From Flavobacterium sp. MedPE-SWcel (GTDB lineage: Bacteria > Bacteroidota > Bacteroidia > Flavobacteriales > Flavobacteriaceae), in assembly GCA_001874325.1 (NCBI GenBank), contig MPCW01000001.1:1-64000 (forward strand): a stretch of 64,000 bases of DNA, written 5' to 3'. Made by a program: the position numbers and the translations under genes. The notes below the pieces were generated by a model. The model saw only the letters and a list, made by a program, of their open reading frames with translations. It was not told the origin of the DNA and did not search any database. Shown piece after piece: positions 1-9,900 of this stretch (its first letter is position 1; every line of letters begins with the position of its first letter).

Positions 1-177
1 TTTAAATACATTATAAATAATATTTTAATAAAAACATGTTTTTTTGTTACAAAACAACCCCTAAAACTGGCAATTGTTTTAAAACTATATTTTTTTTAAA
101 ACATTGTTAATTAGTTAACAAATCTTAAAATATAACAATACATAAATCTAAAATCACTGTACTACACCTATACAAAA

Positions 178-203
178 AAGCCCTCAGAATACTCTGAGGG
201 CTT
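178..203 (-). terminator. Terminator after the large T9SS repeat protein
   Basis: The arms AAGCCCTCAGA and TCTGAGGGCTT form a perfect 11-bp stem around a 4-nt ATAC loop. It lies about 45 bases past the stop codon of the minus-strand gene, and A/T tracts flank it on both sides. This fits an intrinsic terminator for that gene. A very similar hairpin follows rpsA. Confidence 0.8.
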
Positions 204-248
204 AAAAAACATTAAGAAATAATTCTTCTTAATTAATAAGTGTATTAT

Positions 249-3200
249 TTAATTCTTAACTACTTTGATAGTTTTCACTGTATTACCCGCTGTAAGGTTA
301 ATAAGGTATGTTCCATCAGATAAAGTAGACATATCTAATTGCACTTCGTTAGTATTTGGTTGTTGAGCCAATACTTGTTGACCAAGTAAATTAAATACTG
401 CTACAGAATTAATTTCTGCATTGTAAGAAATATTAAGAATATCTTTAACCGGGTTAGGGTAGAAAGAGAATGCGTTAATATCAAAGTTATCACGATCTAA
501 TACCACAGACATAGTTACAGCAAGAACAGTGTTACTTTCACACTCTCCTATTATTTGAGTACCATAATAAGTAGTACCGTCTACAAGCTCTGTATCAGCA
601 TCAATACGGTTATCGCCACTTAAAGCGTCAGCTTCTGTAAGATACCATGCAATAATAGCACCATCCTCAGCATTAACTACAATATCTTCTATAGTAGCAA
701 CATCTGAAGCTTCAACTTCTATTGTTTGAGCTGCATCACCAGTAAGCGCTGCCACTTCATTTATAGTAACTGTTACTGCAGTTCTTGTTGCACTCTCACA
801 ACCTTCTACAGTTTGTGATGCATAATATGTAGTACCTGTTACTAAAGCAACGTCTGCTACTAGAGCATCTCCGTCTACTTCTGCAGCATACCACTGAATA
901 TTTTCTCCTTCTATTTCTAAATCAGCAATTGTACCTGCATTACATATAGTAACATCTGTATTATCTATAGTAGGTGCATCTGTTGTTGTTACAGTAACAT
1001 TAACCCCAGTTCTTGTTACACTCTCACAACCTTCTACAGTTTGTGATGCATAATATGAAGTACCTGTTACTAAAACAACATCTGTTGCTAGAGCATCTCC
1101 ATCTACTTCTGCAGCATACCACTGAATATTATCTCCTGTAGCTACTAAATCTGCAATTGTACCTGCATTACATATTGTTACATCAACAGCATCTACTGTT
1201 GGTGCTCCTGTAACATTTACTGTTACGTTTACTAATGTTCTTGTACTTTCACAACCATCAATAGTTTGTGATACATAATATGAACCTGTAGCCAAAGTAA
1301 CATCTGTTGCTAGAGCATCTCCATCCACCTCTGCAGTATACCATTGAATATTATCTCCTGTAGCTACTAAATCTGCAACTGTACCTGCATTACATATAGT
1401 AACATCTGTATTATCTACAGTAGGTGCATCAGTTGTAGCTATTATTGCATTTATTGCTGTTCTTGTTGCACTTTCACAACCTTCTATTGTTTGTGATGCA
1501 TAATATGTAGTACCATCTACAAGAATTGTTTCTGATGCAAGAACATCTCCACCTTCTTCTGCTGCATACCATTGGATATTATCTCCAGTAATAGCTACAT
1601 TAGAAAGCATTATTCCTGTACATGCTTCGATATCTACAATATCTACAGCCGGAGCATCAACTACATTTATAGTCATAGTTATACCTGTTCTTGTAGCACT
1701 CTCACATCCATCTATTGTTTGTGATGCATAGTAAAAACCATCAGCTAAAACAGTATCATCAGCTAAAGGCTCTCCACCTGTTTCATTTGCATACCACTGA
1801 ATATTTTCTCCTTCTATTTCTAAATCAGCAATTGTACCAGCATTACATACTGTAAAGTTATTATCATCAATTACAGGTGCTGCAGTTGTAGTTGTTGTTA
1901 CATCTACTGTATTACTAACAGAACAATCATTATCTGAAGTAGCAGTAACAGTATATGTTATTGCTGTTTCACTATCAGATTTGAAATATACCATTCTAGC
2001 ATCTGTACCTTCTGTATAAGGAACTGTTGCATCAGCATCAGTATATAAATTAGTTGCTGGTGTCCAAGTAATTTCGGTTGAACCAACTACATTAAATGTT
2101 ACGTTAAATCTCTTTGTAGTAACTGTACCTGTAGTTGCATCTAAATTATTATAGTTATATATAGCTGTATTAGCATCAAGATCTGTAAAGTATGTTTGTG
2201 CATTATATAATGAGTCAGCCCCTGATTGAGATATACTAATCACAACGTTAGAAACACCATCCCACTCAAATGGAGTAGTAAATGTTATTGTGTTTATACC
2301 TTCTGCATGAGTATATGTAACAGGATCTAAAACTGTAACAAAACTAGACTCATCTAAATAAGAATTATCTGGGAATACATCAAGTGTAGTAGTTCCCATT
2401 TTCACTATAAAGTCATCATTAGTAGCAGCACTACCTATAGAAGTAATGTTATAAGCTATAGAAACTATATTACCTGGGCCTATACCTGCAGCTGTTAAAT
2501 CAGCAACTGTATATATACTCTGGCTTTTATGTGTATTTCTTCTGTTACAAAATGGTGTAAACTCTTCAGTTGTAGAAGTAACTTCTGTTCCATCACCTAC
2601 AGTTCCTTCTCCTCCTAGATTACCACCTGTAGCTTCTAATACTTCGATAGCACCTAAACAAGCTGATAAATCCTCAGCTTCAACAGCTGAAGGAAGTGGG
2701 TTAACTGTTACTGTTACCTCTCCCTCTGTAACACAACCTGTTATTGCATCTGTAGCAACAACAGTATATGTTGTTGTCTCTTCTGGAGAAACAGACTGTG
2801 TAGCTCCTGCAAGATCTCCTGGAGTCCATACATAAGTATAGTCTGCATTATCACTCGTTACACTAATTTCAGTACTTTCTTCTGGGCATATAGCAACATC
2901 ATCCGATACTGTAATCTCTGGAGCATCTGTTACTGTAGCAACAACTGCTGTTCTAGGACTAGCACAAGCTCCTGTAGATTGTATATTATAGAAGAAATAG
3001 TAAGTACCAGTAGTTGTACCACCCCACTCACTAGAAGTTACATTAATATTACCATTATTATAAGGGAATTCAAGATTAGAACTACCTCTAACTAAACTAA
3101 CACCACTAAATGATTTTATAACTATTTTATAAACCTCACCTGAAGTTACATCAAAATTAAGCGGAATAGTAGTAGGTGTAGTTGTACCACCTGCTGCTAC

Positions 3201-5840
3201 GTTAACATCTCCTGTAGCATATAGTTCATTATTTGAAGCATCAACAATTTTTACATCTAACGTACCTTCTGATGTTGAATATACATCAACAGAGTTTAGT
3301 GTTACATTATCTAAAGCTGTAAATATTATACCCCAATTGTTTAAAGCAGTACCTGTCCATGAAGCTTCTGGAGCTAATATACCTCCGCCAATAGGTGCAC
3401 CTCCATCAGATTGAGCAGAAACGTAATATGTAGTCGTTTCTGTTATTTCCTCTGTAGTAAGTGTTGCTCCTGTTGCAATAGAAGCTCCTCCTACTGCATT
3501 AGCATACCAATTAATAGTACCTCCATCAGAAGTAGCTGTAAGATTTGCTTCGCCTTGACCACATATTGTAGCTGGTGTAGTTGTTAAAATTTCAGGATAA
3601 TCACAAAGTGTAGTAAATGTTCCTGCAACCGTCCAAGCACTAAATGCACCTCCACAATTTGTTCTTACAAAAACAAAATAATCTGTCGATGAGTCTAAAA
3701 TTGTTACATCTGCTGTTAACGCTGTTGACGAAGCACCCGCAGTTGTAGGTGTAACATCTGTAGTAGATACTACATACTCGTAACCTACAGGAGTTCCTGT
3801 AGATGGAGCCACCCAGTTTATAGTTGCACTATTTTTTGTAATAGTAGTTGTATCTGCTAATACTGGCACATCACACGCAGGAACTTCTTCAATTAATAAA
3901 CTTCCGATATGAAAATCATAATCTGGACTATCATCAGAAGGACCGTCTATAGCTTGAAAAGCTATCTGAATAATCTGTCCCGTATAATCAGATAATAACA
4001 CTTCATAATCTACAAGAGTGTTTGTTAAATCTACAGTATTAGCTGCATTAAATGTATATATAGGTGTCCATATAGCTCCACATCCATCAGTAGAAACCAT
4101 TACCTTAACAAGGTCATCAGTACCTTGCATACCATTAGCATCAGCAGTACCAGATGCAAAATTAGTTATAGCTGCTTTAAAAACAAATCTCGATTCTGCT
4201 GTTAATTCCATTTTAGGACTAATAATCCAGTCATTACGAGTATCTGTATATAAATTTATTTTTGCTGTAGTTTCACCTAAAACTGAAGAATTAGTCCAAA
4301 CACTTGAATTACCTCCTGGATATGAATTTGATGGAGTATCACCTCCCGCTGTTGTAATTTTCGACTCAACCCATCCTGGCATAACCTCAGATAAGTTTGA
4401 ACCTGTAAATCCGGTAAAATCATTAGATACTGGTAAAGCCGCAGTAGTTACAGCTGCAGGTGTAACTGTAATAGCATTAGTACCATTAGTTGTATTATAG
4501 TAATAATCGTATGGTGCAGAACCACAACGAGTATACTCATATACTTTTACAAAATAATCAGCACCACATGGTAATCCATATACAGTAACAGATGTACCTG
4601 TACCATCATAAACTATTTGCTGACCTGAACCTGAGTATATATTATTATCCTCAATAGCATCACCAGATCCATCAGTTGGGTCTGTTATTGCTGCATCACT
4701 TACAATAACTAACCTTCTATTACCTGTACCATTAGTCCAGTTAACTTCAAAAGAAGTAGCAAAGTTATCTTCAGCTGCAACTGTCGCATCAGCTACCTGA
4801 GTAGCAGGAGCTGCAGGGTTATTTATTGTTACAACAGGAGAATATACTATCTCTGAACTATTAGTACATGTTATTTTTAATCTATACTGTATAGGAGTAC
4901 CCTCAAAAGTAGGAGGAGTATAACTTAAAGTTGTAGCTCCTGAACCGTCTACTGCGTCTACCCAATCAGTACCATTTAGTGATTGTTCCCACTGACGTGT
5001 TATACCTGGAGCAGCTGTAGCATCAATAACTGTAATTGAAGATGGTGTAGAGCCATTACAGATGTTACGAACCTCATCACCATCAATAGTACCTGCTACA
5101 GGAATTCCTGTACACGCTGGTGGTGGTGTAAATGTATATGTTAAACCACTAGTAAAACCATCATCTCCTTTAAGAGATGCTTTTGATGTAGATGTAGCAC
5201 CTGTAGTTAAAACAACTGGAGTATTCCAAGATTCTCCAGCAGCAACAGTAAGTGCAATATACTCACCAACCGCACTTTTAATACCTACTTGTGGCTGAGC
5301 CGATGTATCTGTATCATAAGGAGGTGTACCATCATATACATATCTAATAACTCCAGAAACAGTATTTAACCTTACCTGAAAGTTAAATGATTCTGTTCTA
5401 GCATAACGTCTAAAGTTAGTCCACTGAACTACTACTTCGTCACCAACCATATCAAAACGGATATCAGCAACTCCATTAGCACCTTCTTCAAGATCAGCAG
5501 CAACTAATGCCATAATAGCATTACTACCTGTACTAGAAGTTATAGGTGTAGTAGTATATGCAGATGTAGATGTAGACCCTAAAGACAAGTGTCCATTACT
5601 ACTTACTCTGAAGCTAGTATATGATGTTCCTGAGAACTCAATAGCTGCAGGTAAAGTCTGCTCTGAAGAAGCATATGAATCTAAATTAGGAGATCCATCT
5701 GTAGAGGTCGTAATAACGGTTCCTCCCGTTATTGGTGTATAAACCTCATTAGATTGCGCAAAGGTATAACTAGATACCTGCGCATAATTGCTAGTGACTG
5801 CAAAAAGCATCAAAGCAATTAATAAAGTAAATTTTTTCAT
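249..5840 (-). CDS. Large secreted protein with Ig-like repeats and T9SS type A sorting domain
   Basis: A 1863-aa exported protein. Residues 1-20 form a Sec signal peptide ending at TSNYAQ. Residues about 60-240 resemble the N-terminal beta-rich head of many Bacteroidota surface proteins (SNGHLSLGS). A segment near residues 540-660 looks like a cleaved-adhesin/MAM-like fold (DWIISPKMEL), followed by a fibronectin type III-like module (NSATINWVAPSTG). Several Ig-like modules of the 'INWYAN...GG...TTYYVSAQ' kind follow. From about residue 1330 to 1760 there are six copies of a roughly 76-residue Ig-like unit with core motif GDNIQWYAAE and ending GCESATRT. Residues about 1790-1863 are a type A T9SS C-terminal domain (FYPNPVKDILNI ... 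GTYLINLTAG), so the protein is expected to cross the outer membrane by T9SS and be anchored or released. The ligand is unknown; adhesion is an inference. A possible promoter box, TACCTTTG, lies at 5989-5996 on the minus strand. Confidence 0.9.
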   Translation of the reverse strand: MKKFTLLIALMLFAVTSNYAQVSSYTFAQSNEVYTPITGGTVITTSTDGSPNLDSYASSEQTLPAAIEFSGTSYTSFRVSSNGHLSLGSTSTSAYTTTPITSSTGSNAIMALVAADLEEGANGVADIRFDMVGDEVVVQWTNFRRYARTESFNFQVRLNTVSGVIRYVYDGTPPYDTDTSAQPQVGIKSAVGEYIALTVAAGESWNTPVVLTTGATSTSKASLKGDDGFTSGLTYTFTPPPACTGIPVAGTIDGDEVRNICNGSTPSSITVIDATAAPGITRQWEQSLNGTDWVDAVDGSGATTLSYTPPTFEGTPIQYRLKITCTNSSEIVYSPVVTINNPAAPATQVADATVAAEDNFATSFEVNWTNGTGNRRLVIVSDAAITDPTDGSGDAIEDNNIYSGSGQQIVYDGTGTSVTVYGLPCGADYFVKVYEYTRCGSAPYDYYYNTTNGTNAITVTPAAVTTAALPVSNDFTGFTGSNLSEVMPGWVESKITTAGGDTPSNSYPGGNSSVWTNSSVLGETTAKINLYTDTRNDWIISPKMELTAESRFVFKAAITNFASGTADANGMQGTDDLVKVMVSTDGCGAIWTPIYTFNAANTVDLTNTLVDYEVLLSDYTGQIIQIAFQAIDGPSDDSPDYDFHIGSLLIEEVPACDVPVLADTTTITKNSATINWVAPSTGTPVGYEYVVSTTDVTPTTAGASSTALTADVTILDSSTDYFVFVRTNCGGAFSAWTVAGTFTTLCDYPEILTTTPATICGQGEANLTATSDGGTINWYANAVGGASIATGATLTTEEITETTTYYVSAQSDGGAPIGGGILAPEASWTGTALNNWGIIFTALDNVTLNSVDVYSTSEGTLDVKIVDASNNELYATGDVNVAAGGTTTPTTIPLNFDVTSGEVYKIVIKSFSGVSLVRGSSNLEFPYNNGNINVTSSEWGGTTTGTYYFFYNIQSTGACASPRTAVVATVTDAPEITVSDDVAICPEESTEISVTSDNADYTYVWTPGDLAGATQSVSPEETTTYTVVATDAITGCVTEGEVTVTVNPLPSAVEAEDLSACLGAIEVLEATGGNLGGEGTVGDGTEVTSTTEEFTPFCNRRNTHKSQSIYTVADLTAAGIGPGNIVSIAYNITSIGSAATNDDFIVKMGTTTLDVFPDNSYLDESSFVTVLDPVTYTHAEGINTITFTTPFEWDGVSNVVISISQSGADSLYNAQTYFTDLDANTAIYNYNNLDATTGTVTTKRFNVTFNVVGSTEITWTPATNLYTDADATVPYTEGTDARMVYFKSDSETAITYTVTATSDNDCSVSNTVDVTTTTTAAPVIDDNNFTVCNAGTIADLEIEGENIQWYANETGGEPLADDTVLADGFYYASQTIDGCESATRTGITMTINVVDAPAVDIVDIEACTGIMLSNVAITGDNIQWYAAEEGGDVLASETILVDGTTYYASQTIEGCESATRTAINAIIATTDAPTVDNTDVTICNAGTVADLVATGDNIQWYTAEVDGDALATDVTLATGSYYVSQTIDGCESTRTLVNVTVNVTGAPTVDAVDVTICNAGTIADLVATGDNIQWYAAEVDGDALATDVVLVTGTSYYASQTVEGCESVTRTGVNVTVTTTDAPTIDNTDVTICNAGTIADLEIEGENIQWYAAEVDGDALVADVALVTGTTYYASQTVEGCESATRTAVTVTINEVAALTGDAAQTIEVEASDVATIEDIVVNAEDGAIIAWYLTEADALSGDNRIDADTELVDGTTYYGTQIIGECESNTVLAVTMSVVLDRDNFDINAFSFYPNPVKDILNISYNAEINSVAVFNLLGQQVLAQQPNTNEVQLDMSTLSDGTYLINLTAGNTVKTIKVVKN
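560..1880 (-). repeat. Tandem 228-bp coding repeats (Ig-like units)
   Basis: The codons for the DNIQWY core recur at about 895, 1122, 1344, 1572 and 1800, spaced 222-228 bp, with a more diverged sixth copy near 665. Some copies are nearly identical as DNA, for example the stretch around 930-980 and the one around 1380-1430. One copy is two codons shorter. This points to recent duplication or gene conversion within the gene. Confidence 0.85.
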
Positions 5841-6078
5841 AAAATATATGTAATTGAATTATAAGTTAATAAAACTATAACTTTCAAAACAATTATCACA
5901 CAATTACACCCCTAATGTGATATTATTATAAATAAAGGTTTTTTTTGCCAAAAATTAACATCTAATTATTGTTAAATTATCAAAAAAACAAAGGTAAAAA
6001 CCATTTATTTAAGAAATTTAAAGGCATATTTTTTATTAAAAACATAGTATAACCTAGTAAATAGATAGATTTACACTA

Positions 6079-6106
6079 AAAAAGAGACCTAAAAAGGTCT
6101 CTTTTT
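6079..6106 (-). terminator. Terminator downstream of fabI
   Basis: AAAAAGAGACCT and AGGTCTCTTTTT form a perfect 12-bp stem with an AAAA loop. It lies about 20 bases past the fabI stop codon, with a T-run on the minus strand. Confidence 0.8.
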
Positions 6107-6128
6107 ATATAATTAAGTTATAAAATAA

Positions 6129-6941
6129 CTATTCTTCAGACATTTTATTCATAATCTCAGCACTTACCCCTGTAGAAGAATATCCTCCGTCATGGAAAAG
6201 GTTTTGCATTGTTACCATACGTGTTAAATCAGAAAACAATGTAATACAATAATCTGCACACGATTCCGCATCAGCATTACCTAATGGGGCAATAGAATCT
6301 GCATAATCATAAAAATCATTAAACCCTTTTATTCCTGTTCCAGCAGTAGTTTTTGTTGGTGATTGCGATACTGTATTAATACGTACATTTTTCTCTACAC
6401 CATAATGATAACCAAAACTACGAGCTATAGATTCTAACATTGCTTTAATATCTGCCATATCAGTATAAAAAGGATATGTACGTTGTGCAGCCATGTATGT
6501 TAACGCTACAACACTACCACCATCACTAATGGCATCCATTTTTTTAGCAACACTTAGCATTTTATGTAATGACATTGCAGATACATCTATACCTTTCATG
6601 AAATAATCGTAATTAGAATCTTCATAACTAATCTTCTTACGAATATTAACACTCATACCTATAGAGTGAAGAACAAAGTCTATTTTACCACCTAGCACTT
6701 CTTGCGCTTTAGTATAAAGATTTTCAATCTCTTCTACATTAGTAGCATCTGCTGGTATAATTTCTGAACCTGTTTTTTCTGCTAATTTTTTTATCTCACC
6801 CATTCTCATAGCGATAGGTGCATTAGTAAGTACAAATGTTGCTCCTTGTTCATGAGCTTTCTCTGCAACTTTCCAAGCTATAGAATTTTGGTCAAGAGCT
6901 CCTGTTATTATCCCTCTTTTACCTTTTAATAAATTGTACAT
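6129..6941 (-). CDS. fabI: Enoyl-ACP reductase, FabI-like SDR
   Basis: A 270-aa short-chain dehydrogenase-fold protein that probably reduces the trans-2-enoyl-ACP double bond with NAD(P)H in the last step of each fatty-acid elongation round. The nucleotide-binding region GALDQNSIAW (residues 14-23) matches the FabI version of the SDR glycine motif rather than the classical one. The FabI catalytic set is visible as Tyr149, Tyr159 and Lys166, with the family's Tyr-x6-Lys spacing (FYTDMADIK). The length matches FabI (about 260). The segment after the catalytic Tyr (TDMADIKAMLE) differs from the usual 'VMGLAKASLE', so this is a divergent FabI. It follows fabV with only 17 bases between them and is probably co-transcribed with it. 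The family is established; the exact substrate is inferred. Confidence 0.85.
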   Translation of the reverse strand: MYNLLKGKRGIITGALDQNSIAWKVAEKAHEQGATFVLTNAPIAMRMGEIKKLAEKTGSEIIPADATNVEEIENLYTKAQEVLGGKIDFVLHSIGMSVNIRKKISYEDSNYDYFMKGIDVSAMSLHKMLSVAKKMDAISDGGSVVALTYMAAQRTYPFYTDMADIKAMLESIARSFGYHYGVEKNVRINTVSQSPTKTTAGTGIKGFNDFYDYADSIAPLGNADAESCADYCITLFSDLTRMVTMQNLFHDGGYSSTGVSAEIMNKMSEE

Positions 6942-6958
6942 AGTATTACAGTTTAAAA

Positions 6959-8152
6959 TTAGTTTTGTAAGCTATTAACGGCAATCATCTCATCTGCCTC
7001 TAGTTTATAATCTACTCCATCATAATCAAATCCAAAAAGATTATAGAAATCTTTTCTATACCCTTCTAAATCCCCTATAGTTGCTAAATTATCTGTAGTT
7101 GCTTGCTCCCATAGAGCTGCTACTTTTTCTTGTATATCATCACGCATCTCCCAGTCATCTATTCTAATTCTACCTTTATCATCTGTAGGAATAGGTTTTC
7201 CTGTATATAAATGCTCCTGATATAAACGTTGCATTTGCTCTACAGTACCTTCATGTACTCCCTCCTCTTTCATCACTTTATATAGTAATGATATATATAA
7301 CGGTATTACTGGTATAGCTGAACTCGCTTGTGTAACCAATGCTTTATTTACAGATACATAAGCCTTCCCTCCTATATCTTTTAAACTATCTGTTATCTCG
7401 AATGCTGTAGCTTCTAAATGATCTTTAGCACGACCAATAGTTCCTTTTCTATATACAGGCTCTGTAAGTGATGGACCAATATAAGAGTAAGCTACTGTTA
7501 ATGCATCTGGAGCTAAAAGGTTAGCGCTTTTTAAAGCCTCCATCCACATAGCCCAATCTTCACCCCCCATAACGGTTACGGTGTTCTCTATATCATCTTC
7601 TTTACTAGGCTCAATACTTACTTCTGATACTTTACCTGAGTGAAAGTCTACTGTTTTATTACTAAACACATCACCTATTGGTTTTAATGCCGAACGATGC
7701 ATAACACCTGTTTCTGGATGTACTCGCACTGGTGAAGCAAGACTATATATTACAAGATCTACCTGTCCTAGGTCTTCTTTTATAGTATCTAACGTTTGTT
7801 GTTTTATTTCTTTAGAGAAAGCATCTCCATTAATACTTTTAGCATAAAGCCCTGCTTTACTAGCTTCTTCTTCAAAAGCAGCAGAGTTATACCATCCTGG
7901 AGAAGCTGTTTTACCTGCTCTAGGCGGCTTCTCGAAAAACACACCTAAAGTTGCAGCACCACAACCAAAAGCACTTGTTATCCTAGAAGATAATCCAAAA
8001 CCTGTAGAAGCTCCTATTACAAGTACTTTTTTAGCACCATTTATAGCTCCTTTTGATTTTACATATTCTATTTGGTTTTTTACGTTTTGAGCCGCACCTG
8101 TTGGGTGAGCCGTTAGGCAAATAAAGCCACGCATTCTAGGTTCTATTATCAT
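6959..8152 (-). CDS. fabV: Trans-2-enoyl-CoA/ACP reductase FabV
   Basis: A 397-aa FabV/TER-type enoyl reductase, a family unrelated in size to FabI. It reduces trans-2-enoyl-CoA or enoyl-ACP with NADH. The family's active-site pattern Tyr-x8-Lys is present as Tyr234...Lys243 in YRKGTIGRAK. The N-terminal block RGFICLTAHPTGA and the dinucleotide-binding stretch KVLVIGASTGFGLSSR (residues 42-57) are typical of FabV. The length is close to the usual 395-400. It lies upstream of the fabI-like gene in the same direction. A promoter-like TATATTTG is on the minus strand at 8207-8200. FabV enzymes are known to tolerate triclosan, so this pair may give inhibitor resistance (inference). Confidence 0.95.
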   Translation of the reverse strand: MIIEPRMRGFICLTAHPTGAAQNVKNQIEYVKSKGAINGAKKVLVIGASTGFGLSSRITSAFGCGAATLGVFFEKPPRAGKTASPGWYNSAAFEEEASKAGLYAKSINGDAFSKEIKQQTLDTIKEDLGQVDLVIYSLASPVRVHPETGVMHRSALKPIGDVFSNKTVDFHSGKVSEVSIEPSKEDDIENTVTVMGGEDWAMWMEALKSANLLAPDALTVAYSYIGPSLTEPVYRKGTIGRAKDHLEATAFEITDSLKDIGGKAYVSVNKALVTQASSAIPVIPLYISLLYKVMKEEGVHEGTVEQMQRLYQEHLYTGKPIPTDDKGRIRIDDWEMRDDIQEKVAALWEQATTDNLATIGDLEGYRKDFYNLFGFDYDGVDYKLEADEMIAVNSLQN

Positions 8153-8199
8153 AACTAAGTATAGTTTATTTTATAATCTAAATAAGTAATATATTACCA

Positions 8200-8207
8200 C
8201 AAATATA
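8200..8207 (-). promoter_or_regulatory. Candidate -7 box for fabV-fabI
   Basis: TATATTTG on the minus strand matches the Bacteroidota TAnnTTTG element, 47 bases before the fabV start codon. No clear -33 TTG is visible at the right distance. Confidence 0.45.
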
Positions 8208-8217
8208 ATTCGAATTT

Positions 8218-9870
8218 TTAGTCTAACAACGCTCTTGCATGATTAAGAGCAGAATCAGATATATCCTTACCTGAAAGCATTTCTGCTATTTCTTTTACAC
8301 GCCCTTCCTTAGATAGAAGTTTTAACTCAGATACTGTTGTTTCTCCTTGTGTTGACTTAAATACTTTATAATGCTGATTCCCTTTCGCAGCTATTTGCGG
8401 TAAGTGTGTTATCGCAAATACTTGCATATCAGTACTCATTACTTTCATGATATCTCCCATTTTATTTGATATCTCTCCAGATACTCCGGTATCTATTTCA
8501 TCAAATATAATAGTTGGTAATTTAGAGTAATTAGCAAGCACCGCTTTTACCGAAAGCATTATACGTGACATCTCCCCTCCTGAAGCTACTTTTTTAAGTA
8601 AACCAAAATCGGTTCCTTTATTAGCGGAGAATAAAAGACTCATAGTATCTTTACCTGTAGCAAAATAAGAATCTGAAGGAGTTAACTCAAACTGAAAACG
8701 AGCATTAGGCATACCTAGTTTAACAAGTATAGTTGTTATTTTATCAGTAAGAACAGATATAGCAGCATTTCGTTTTTTAGATATCGTTGCGGCTATTTTA
8801 TCTGTAGCTTCTTTAGATTTTCCTACCGAAATAGTTAATTTTTCTATTATACTTTCTAACTCATCAGATTGTAACACTTTACCTTCTAATTCATTCTGTA
8901 TCGTTATTAACTCTTCTACTGTACCTACATTATGCTTTTTTTGAAGTGTATATAGTAATTGTAATTTCTGATTTACGATTTCTAACTGCTCAGGATCATC
9001 AACAAGCGATTCAAAACTCTGAGAAAGCTCATCAGCTACATCATCAAACTCAATTAGTATACTTGAAACTCTTTCAAAAAACTGATTGTATTCATCAGAG
9101 ATCGCACTTACCTTTTGTAATGTTCCTTTTATCTCTTTAAGGCTTTGTAAAGCTCCCACTTGCTCTTCATTAGTAATTGCTAATGCACCACCGAGTGATT
9201 CTTTTATAAACTCTACATTACTTAATTTTTCTAACTCACTTTCTAATTCTGCCTGCTCCCCTTCTTTTAAGTTTGCTGATAATAATTCTTCTAATAAAAA
9301 GCTATTATAATCTCGCTCTTTCATCAAGTCAGCTTTCTGCTGCTGTGCATTAGCAAGGTCAGCTTGTAATAATTTAAACTTCTTTAATTGCTTTTGATAC
9401 CCTTCTACATTAGTAGCAGTACCTGCAACAGCATCAAGAATATGCATTTGATAATGCTCATCTGATAATTCGCGAGTTTGTTGTTGCGAATGGATATCAA
9501 TTAAGAAAGTTCCTAATCGTTGTAACACCTGCAAGTTTACAGGGCTATCGTTTATAAATGCTCTAGATTTACCTGATGGTAATATCTCTCTTCTTATAAT
9601 AGTGACATCTTCATAATCAAGATCTTTTTCAGAGAAAAACGAAACTAGATTATAAGCCTCAATATTAAAATGAGCCTCTATAATACATTTTTGAGTTTTA
9701 TCTTTAAGCGAAGTAAGATCTGCTCTATTACCCAATACAAGACCAAGCGCTCCTAGTAATATAGATTTACCCGCACCTGTCTCTCCAGTTATAATAGATA
9801 ACTTGTCCGAGAAATCGATATGAAGTTGCTCTATAAGAGCAAAGTTTTTAATTTGTAACGTTTGCAGCAT
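8218..9870 (-). CDS. recN: DNA repair ATPase RecN
   Basis: A 550-aa SMC-like ATPase for double-strand break repair, acting on the nucoid. The Walker A motif GETGAGKS is at residues 29-36, followed by the RecN-typical GALGLVLGNRAD. The middle is a long coiled coil. The C-terminal half carries the signature VASGGEMSRIMLSVK and Walker B TIIFDEIDTGVSGE, then the QVFAITHLPQIAA block that is diagnostic for RecN. The length matches the family (about 550). It is the last gene of the bamD-rpoZ-coaBC-DUF4835-recN order common in Bacteroidota. A promoter box TACATTTG at 9900-9893 suggests it can also be transcribed alone. No SOS box was recognised. Confidence 0.96.
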   Translation of the reverse strand: MLQTLQIKNFALIEQLHIDFSDKLSIITGETGAGKSILLGALGLVLGNRADLTSLKDKTQKCIIEAHFNIEAYNLVSFFSEKDLDYEDVTIIRREILPSGKSRAFINDSPVNLQVLQRLGTFLIDIHSQQQTRELSDEHYQMHILDAVAGTATNVEGYQKQLKKFKLLQADLANAQQQKADLMKERDYNSFLLEELLSANLKEGEQAELESELEKLSNVEFIKESLGGALAITNEEQVGALQSLKEIKGTLQKVSAISDEYNQFFERVSSILIEFDDVADELSQSFESLVDDPEQLEIVNQKLQLLYTLQKKHNVGTVEELITIQNELEGKVLQSDELESIIEKLTISVGKSKEATDKIAATISKKRNAAISVLTDKITTILVKLGMPNARFQFELTPSDSYFATGKDTMSLLFSANKGTDFGLLKKVASGGEMSRIMLSVKAVLANYSKLPTIIFDEIDTGVSGEISNKMGDIMKVMSTDMQVFAITHLPQIAAKGNQHYKVFKSTQGETTVSELKLLSKEGRVKEIAEMLSGKDISDSALNHARALLD

Positions 9871-9892
9871 AGTAATGTGCCTTTGTTTTGCA

Positions 9893-9900
9893 CAAATGTA
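9893..9900 (-). promoter_or_regulatory. Candidate -7 box for recN
   Basis: TACATTTG on the minus strand, 22 bases before the recN start and directly after the DUF4835 stop codon. It matches TAnnTTTG. No good -33 TTG is seen. Confidence 0.45.

Noticed and set aside
1-177. A gene or RNA at the left edge
   Set aside because: The stretch is A/T-rich with no reading frame, promoter pair or stable structure that I could support.
560-1880. CRISPR-like repeats
   Set aside because: The repeat units are 222-228 bp, lie in frame and encode an Ig-like fold, with no spacers.
4018-5298. Plus-strand ORFs of 160 and 78 codons inside the first T9SS gene
   Set aside because: They run antisense through a gene with clear domains and have no signal, family motif or leader of their own. 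The repetitive coding strand makes such shadows likely.
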